In this document: one piece after another, positions 61,037 through 64,000 of the stretch
How the letters are laid out: every line of letters starts with the position of its first letter
How positions within the stretch are numbered: the first letter of the stretch is position 1
NCBI GenBank assembly: GCA_030059675.1
Contig: JANVYQ010000002.1
Span: 82,260 to 146,259 of the forward strand
Reading direction: 5' to 3'
DNA: 64,000 nucleotides
Origin: Candidatus Pelearchaeum maunauluense
GTDB taxonomy: Archaea > Thermoproteota > Nitrososphaeria_A > Caldarchaeales > Caldarchaeaceae
Made by a program: the position numbers and the translations under genes
Notes under the pieces: model-generated
Told to the model about the DNA's origin: nothing
Database searches by the model: none
Seen by the model: only the letters and a program-made list of their open reading frames with translations

Positions 61037-61838
61037 GCACGTCTCTTACCAGTATAAAAGCGGCGTTAAAGCCCTAGATGATGTTAGCTTCACCATTGAG
61101 CGGGGAGAGCTAGTAGTCCTAATGGGCGAGAACGGCTCAGGAAAGACTACGATACTCAAACATTTAAACGGCTTGCTCAAACCCACCGAGGGCCGCGTGG
61201 TAATAGACGGCACTGATACCCGTACAGCGACGGTAGCGCAGCTGGCCGCTAAAGTTGGGCTAGTCTTCCAGAACGCGGAGGAGATGTTCTTTGAATCAAC
61301 TGTGAGGGAGGAAGTGGCCTTCGCTCTAAAAAACTTCGGATACAGTGAGGATGTGGTTAAGAGGCGTGTTGAGTGGGCGCTCAGATTCATGGAACTTGAC
61401 GCCTATGCCGAGAATTCGCCGTTCATCTTGAGCGGTGGTGAGAAGAAACGGCTAGCCCTGGCGATAGTGCTGGCATGGGGGCCTGAAATAATAGCGCTGG
61501 ACGAGCCGACGATTGGCCAGGATAGCCTACAGAAAGAGAAAATGGCAGAGATGGTTAGGCTCCTCAACACGCAGGGAAAGACTGTGATAATGGCCAGCCA
61601 TGATGTTGAGTTTGTGGCAGACCTGAGCCCAAGAATAATCCTACTATCGCGGGGCAAGGTTATGGGCGATGGAGATGCTGAGGAAGTGCTCACAGATATG
61701 GAGAAGCTAGCCAAATGCTCCATACTCCCACCACAGGTGGTAGCGACACTCAACAGACTACAAGACCTAAGCATAACCCGCAGAACCCTAAGCGTAGAAG
61801 CGGCAGCACGCGAAGTGGTGGAGAAGATATGGCGCTAA
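61017..61838 (+). CDS. ECF-type ABC transporter ATPase 2
   Basis: 273 residues from TTG 61017. Walker A GENGSGKTT, signature LSGGEKKR, Walker B IIALDEPT. A second CbiO-like subunit paired with the first, as in ECF modules. Followed by the EcfT gene with 10 bases overlap. Confidence 0.9.
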   Translation: MPAVEFEHVSYQYKSGVKALDDVSFTIERGELVVLMGENGSGKTTILKHLNGLLKPTEGRVVIDGTDTRTATVAQLAAKVGLVFQNAEEMFFESTVREEVAFALKNFGYSEDVVKRRVEWALRFMELDAYAENSPFILSGGEKKRLALAIVLAWGPEIIALDEPTIGQDSLQKEKMAEMVRLLNTQGKTVIMASHDVEFVADLSPRIILLSRGKVMGDGDAEEVLTDMEKLAKCSILPPQVVATLNRLQDLSITRRTLSVEAAAREVVEKIWR

Positions 61839-62629
61839 GCCTCTTTGAAGGACTAAGGTTCAAACCAGGAAAAAGCTTTGTCCACAAGCTGGACCCCCGC
61901 GCAAAGCTTCTCACATCACTACTCATACTGATAACAGCCTTCATGTATACTGATGTAGTGATAATATCCATACTACTGTTCCTTGAATATGTTCTGATAA
62001 GAGTGGCTGGGGTGAGCGGGATGTGGCTTAAGACACTGCGCGGAGCACTACCCCTAGCGACTATAATCTTCGTCATAACATTCTTCACGCGCATGACTGA
62101 TAAGGGGATAACATTCATAACATTCTACGAATCATTCGCCTTCGCCTACCGTCTAGTTGTCTTCCTCTCGTCCTTCTCCCTATTCTTCCTCACCACCACG
62201 CCAGAAGAGATAACGCTAACCCTAACGAAACTCAGAATACCATATCAATACACATTCGCCTTCGTATCAGCGATAAGATTCACGCCAGTACTTGCGGAAG
62301 AGATGCAGAGCATAATGGACGCGCAGCGGGCGCGGGGTCTTGAGCTGGATAAGGGCGGTTTCCTACAGCGTATCAGAAAAATGATACCCGTGCTAGTTCC
62401 GTTATTGGTAAATGTCTTACGCCGCTCCTATGAGCTGGCCGAGGCTATGGAGGTGAAGTGCTTCGGAGTTTCAAAGAATAGGACATACCTTAAAGAGCTG
62501 AGACCAACGGGCAAAGATTATGCGTTTACTGCGGTGGTTATCGCGCTCTTTACCATAGTTGTCGTAGCTAGGATTTTCTACATTCAGCCAGCTCTCCACA
62601 TCTTTGGTTCTCTCGGCCTTTTAGGCTAG
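61829..62629 (+). CDS. ECF transporter T component
   Basis: 266 residues from ATG 61829. Five or so membrane helices with the EcfT signatures KLDPRAKLLTSLLILITAF near the start and QRARGLELDKG (the conserved ARG motif of the coupling helix) near 165. It couples the two ATPases to an S subunit, which is not seen nearby. The 3' end overlaps the converging aminotransferase gene by about 60 bases. Confidence 0.88.
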   Translation: MALSLFEGLRFKPGKSFVHKLDPRAKLLTSLLILITAFMYTDVVIISILLFLEYVLIRVAGVSGMWLKTLRGALPLATIIFVITFFTRMTDKGITFITFYESFAFAYRLVVFLSSFSLFFLTTTPEEITLTLTKLRIPYQYTFAFVSAIRFTPVLAEEMQSIMDAQRARGLELDKGGFLQRIRKMIPVLVPLLVNVLRRSYELAEAMEVKCFGVSKNRTYLKELRPTGKDYAFTAVVIALFTIVVVARIFYIQPALHIFGSLGLLG

Positions 62630-63779
62630 ATAGACGAGCAAGCCTCCTACCAGCCTCCTCCAGAATGTCCAGATGACGCGCAAACTGGAATCTCACAATA
62701 TCTTTACGCCATCCATCATGGTAAAAGCTGCTCCCAGGAACTACCGCCACACCAACCTCCCTAACCAGAAACTCGGCAAAAGAGCTGTCATCTTCGAAGC
62801 CGAATTCAGTTATGTCGGCCAAAACAAAATATGCGGCCTGCGGCTTATAGTATTTGAACCCATTTTCCCCAAGAACGCGTAGCATCACCATCCTCCGCTT
62901 GTTGTACTGTTCCACCAGCCAGCGATAGTATTCGTCAGGCAAGGACAGGGCGGTAGCGGCGGCCTCCTGAAGCGGATTAGGCGCCCCCACAGTCAAAAAC
63001 TCATGTATCTTCTTCACACCCTCCAGAAGCCCCTGCTCGCCGATAACCCAGCCAACACGCCATCCAGTAGCGTTATACGTCTTCGATATCCCACTTATCG
63101 TGAGAGTACGCTCAAACATCCCGTCAAGAGAAGCCAGACTAATATGCTTAAGCCCGTCATATATTATGTATTCATAGACCTCATCAACTATCGCTATTAC
63201 ATCATAATCTATGCAGAGGTCTCTGATTAGTTTAAGTTCCTCGCATGTGAAAACCTTACCAGAAGGATTGTTAGGATTGTTGAGTATCACAAGCTTCGTC
63301 TTGTTAGTAAAGGCGTTTTTCAGCTCCTCTTCATCAACCGCGAAGCTGGGCGGCTTAAGCTCAACAAACCGCGGAACACCACCAGCCAATAATGTGTCTG
63401 GCACGTAATTCTCGTAGAACGGCTCAAAAACAACAACCTCCTCACCAGGCTCAACCAACGAGAGAATCGACGCAACCATTCCCTCCGTGGTTCCGCAAGT
63501 AACCACAACCTCCGTCTCTGGGTCAATCTCTATGTTATTATACTTCCTAACACGCTCCGCCAGGGCTTGACGTAGCCGCGGACTACCCCACGCTATCGCG
63601 TATTGATTATAGCCTGCGTCAAGCGCCTGCTTAGCGGCATCCAAGACTTCTCTGGGAGGGTTGAAGTCAGGAGACCCCTGAGCAAGGTTGACTGCACGGT
63701 ATTTGGCCGCGAGCTGTGACATCAACCTGATCACCGACTCAGGGAAGTAGCCAACTCTAGAAGCAAGATACTTGCTCAT
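62568..63779 (-). CDS. Pyridoxal-phosphate aminotransferase, class I/II
   Basis: 403 residues from ATG 63779 (a GTG at 63791 would add 4). Motifs: NLAQGSPDFNPPREVLDAA, CGTTEGMVASILSLV (PLP phosphate), LNNPNNPSGKV, IAIVDEVYEY (Asp), and SGISKTYNATGWRVGW (Lys). It belongs to the aspartate/kynurenine-type fold I family; the amino-acid substrate is not clear. Confidence 0.9.
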   Translation of the reverse strand: MSKYLASRVGYFPESVIRLMSQLAAKYRAVNLAQGSPDFNPPREVLDAAKQALDAGYNQYAIAWGSPRLRQALAERVRKYNNIEIDPETEVVVTCGTTEGMVASILSLVEPGEEVVVFEPFYENYVPDTLLAGGVPRFVELKPPSFAVDEEELKNAFTNKTKLVILNNPNNPSGKVFTCEELKLIRDLCIDYDVIAIVDEVYEYIIYDGLKHISLASLDGMFERTLTISGISKTYNATGWRVGWVIGEQGLLEGVKKIHEFLTVGAPNPLQEAAATALSLPDEYYRWLVEQYNKRRMVMLRVLGENGFKYYKPQAAYFVLADITEFGFEDDSSFAEFLVREVGVAVVPGSSFYHDGWRKDIVRFQFARHLDILEEAGRRLARLSSLKGRENQRCGELAECRKS

Positions 63780-63829
63780 ACAGTAATACACCTACTATCA
63801 ATCCAATTCTGTGCGGGGGAGCCAGCTCA

Positions 63830-64000
63830 CTAATGATAGGTTATAAGCTCCTTCTCTTCAAGCATCTCTTGTAGGCGATGGACCGCGTCGTAGACGTCGC
63901 GCTCGTATTTCGCACCCGTACATACTAGCTTGCCGCTGGCGAACATCAGGATAACCACCTTGGGGTTATTCATCCTATATATGAGTCCTGGGAACTGCTC
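63830..64000 (-). CDS. tbp: TATA-binding protein, C-terminal part
   Basis: The minus strand reads in from the right edge: EQFPGLIYRMNNPKVVILMF then ASGKLVCTGAKYERDVYDAVHRL and a short end (EKELITYH, stop at 63830). This is the second repeat of the TBP saddle with the hallmark FPGLIYRM and FASGK-x-x-CTGAK. The N-terminal part lies outside the window. Confidence 0.97.
   Translation of the reverse strand, partial: EQFPGLIYRMNNPKVVILMFASGKLVCTGAKYERDVYDAVHRLQEMLEEKELITYH

Overview
The window is archaeal, from a thermophile-like TACK lineage by gene content. It holds an archaeal proteasome alpha subunit, the exosome cluster (SBDS, Rrp4, Rrp41, Rrp42, L37Ae, Pcc1, prefoldin beta), EF-2 with a diphthamide-type loop, the primase large subunit, an ATP-dependent DNA ligase, a GPN GTPase and, at the right edge, the C-terminus of TATA-binding protein. 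Several starts lie about 25-35 bases behind an A/T-rich TATA-like box, as expected for leaderless archaeal transcripts. The Sulfolobus-type malate synthase and cox-type genes would fit an Aigarchaeota/Caldarchaeales-like or crenarchaeal genome, but the lineage cannot be fixed from this sequence alone.

Layout. 1-5.0 kb: AT-richer accessory DNA with an EVE/PUA-like gene at the left edge, three toxin-antitoxin modules whose toxins are all broken, a frameshifted TorD-like chaperone and a Thr-rich surface protein. 5.1-17.6 kb: malate synthase, a frameshifted AhpD-like protein, a sugar epimerase, a secreted beta-helix/RDD protein with two cupredoxins, an ACT-V4R protein cut by an in-frame stop, a DEAD helicase, a secreted protein with a detached winged helix, and a secreted coiled-coil protein abutting a radical SAM/SPASM enzyme. 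17.7-31.2 kb: CutA, a flavin-oxidase-like protein, a dead ABC transporter, PriL, HD and asparagine-synthase-like proteins, tRNA-Ser(UGA), an AN1/S2P protease, Hsp20, DNA ligase, a Lys-rich mini-protein, asnS and an N5-glutamine methyltransferase. 31.3-40.7 kb: an amino-acid permease with UspA/Lrp partners, a tiny acidic protein, moeA, and xdhC/coxE/coxD plus coxM/coxS/coxG, with no large catalytic subunit (coxL) here.

40.7-47 kb: a second accessory, decayed stretch containing a broken GrpB, DUF2283/DUF4258 remnants, a broken surface protein and a membrane gene split by an amber codon. 47.1-64 kb: mostly housekeeping. It has EF-2 with an internal block of T-ending codons, a Tat-type SagB-like nitroreductase with a small membrane neighbour, a coiled-coil/GPN pair, a short GatC-like ORF with GatA, tandem DUF131 proteins, the proteasome-exosome superoperon, an ECF-type ABC module, an aminotransferase and TBP.

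The main pattern is that frameshifts and in-frame stops (all three stop codons) are concentrated in accessory genes, while the long housekeeping genes read cleanly. That favours real gene decay over random sequencing error, although raw reads would be needed to settle it. The freshest leads are the secreted coiled-coil/radical SAM pair, the beta-helix/cupredoxin operon, the 40-residue acidic protein, the CoxL-less cox cluster and the inactivated toxins with surviving antitoxins.
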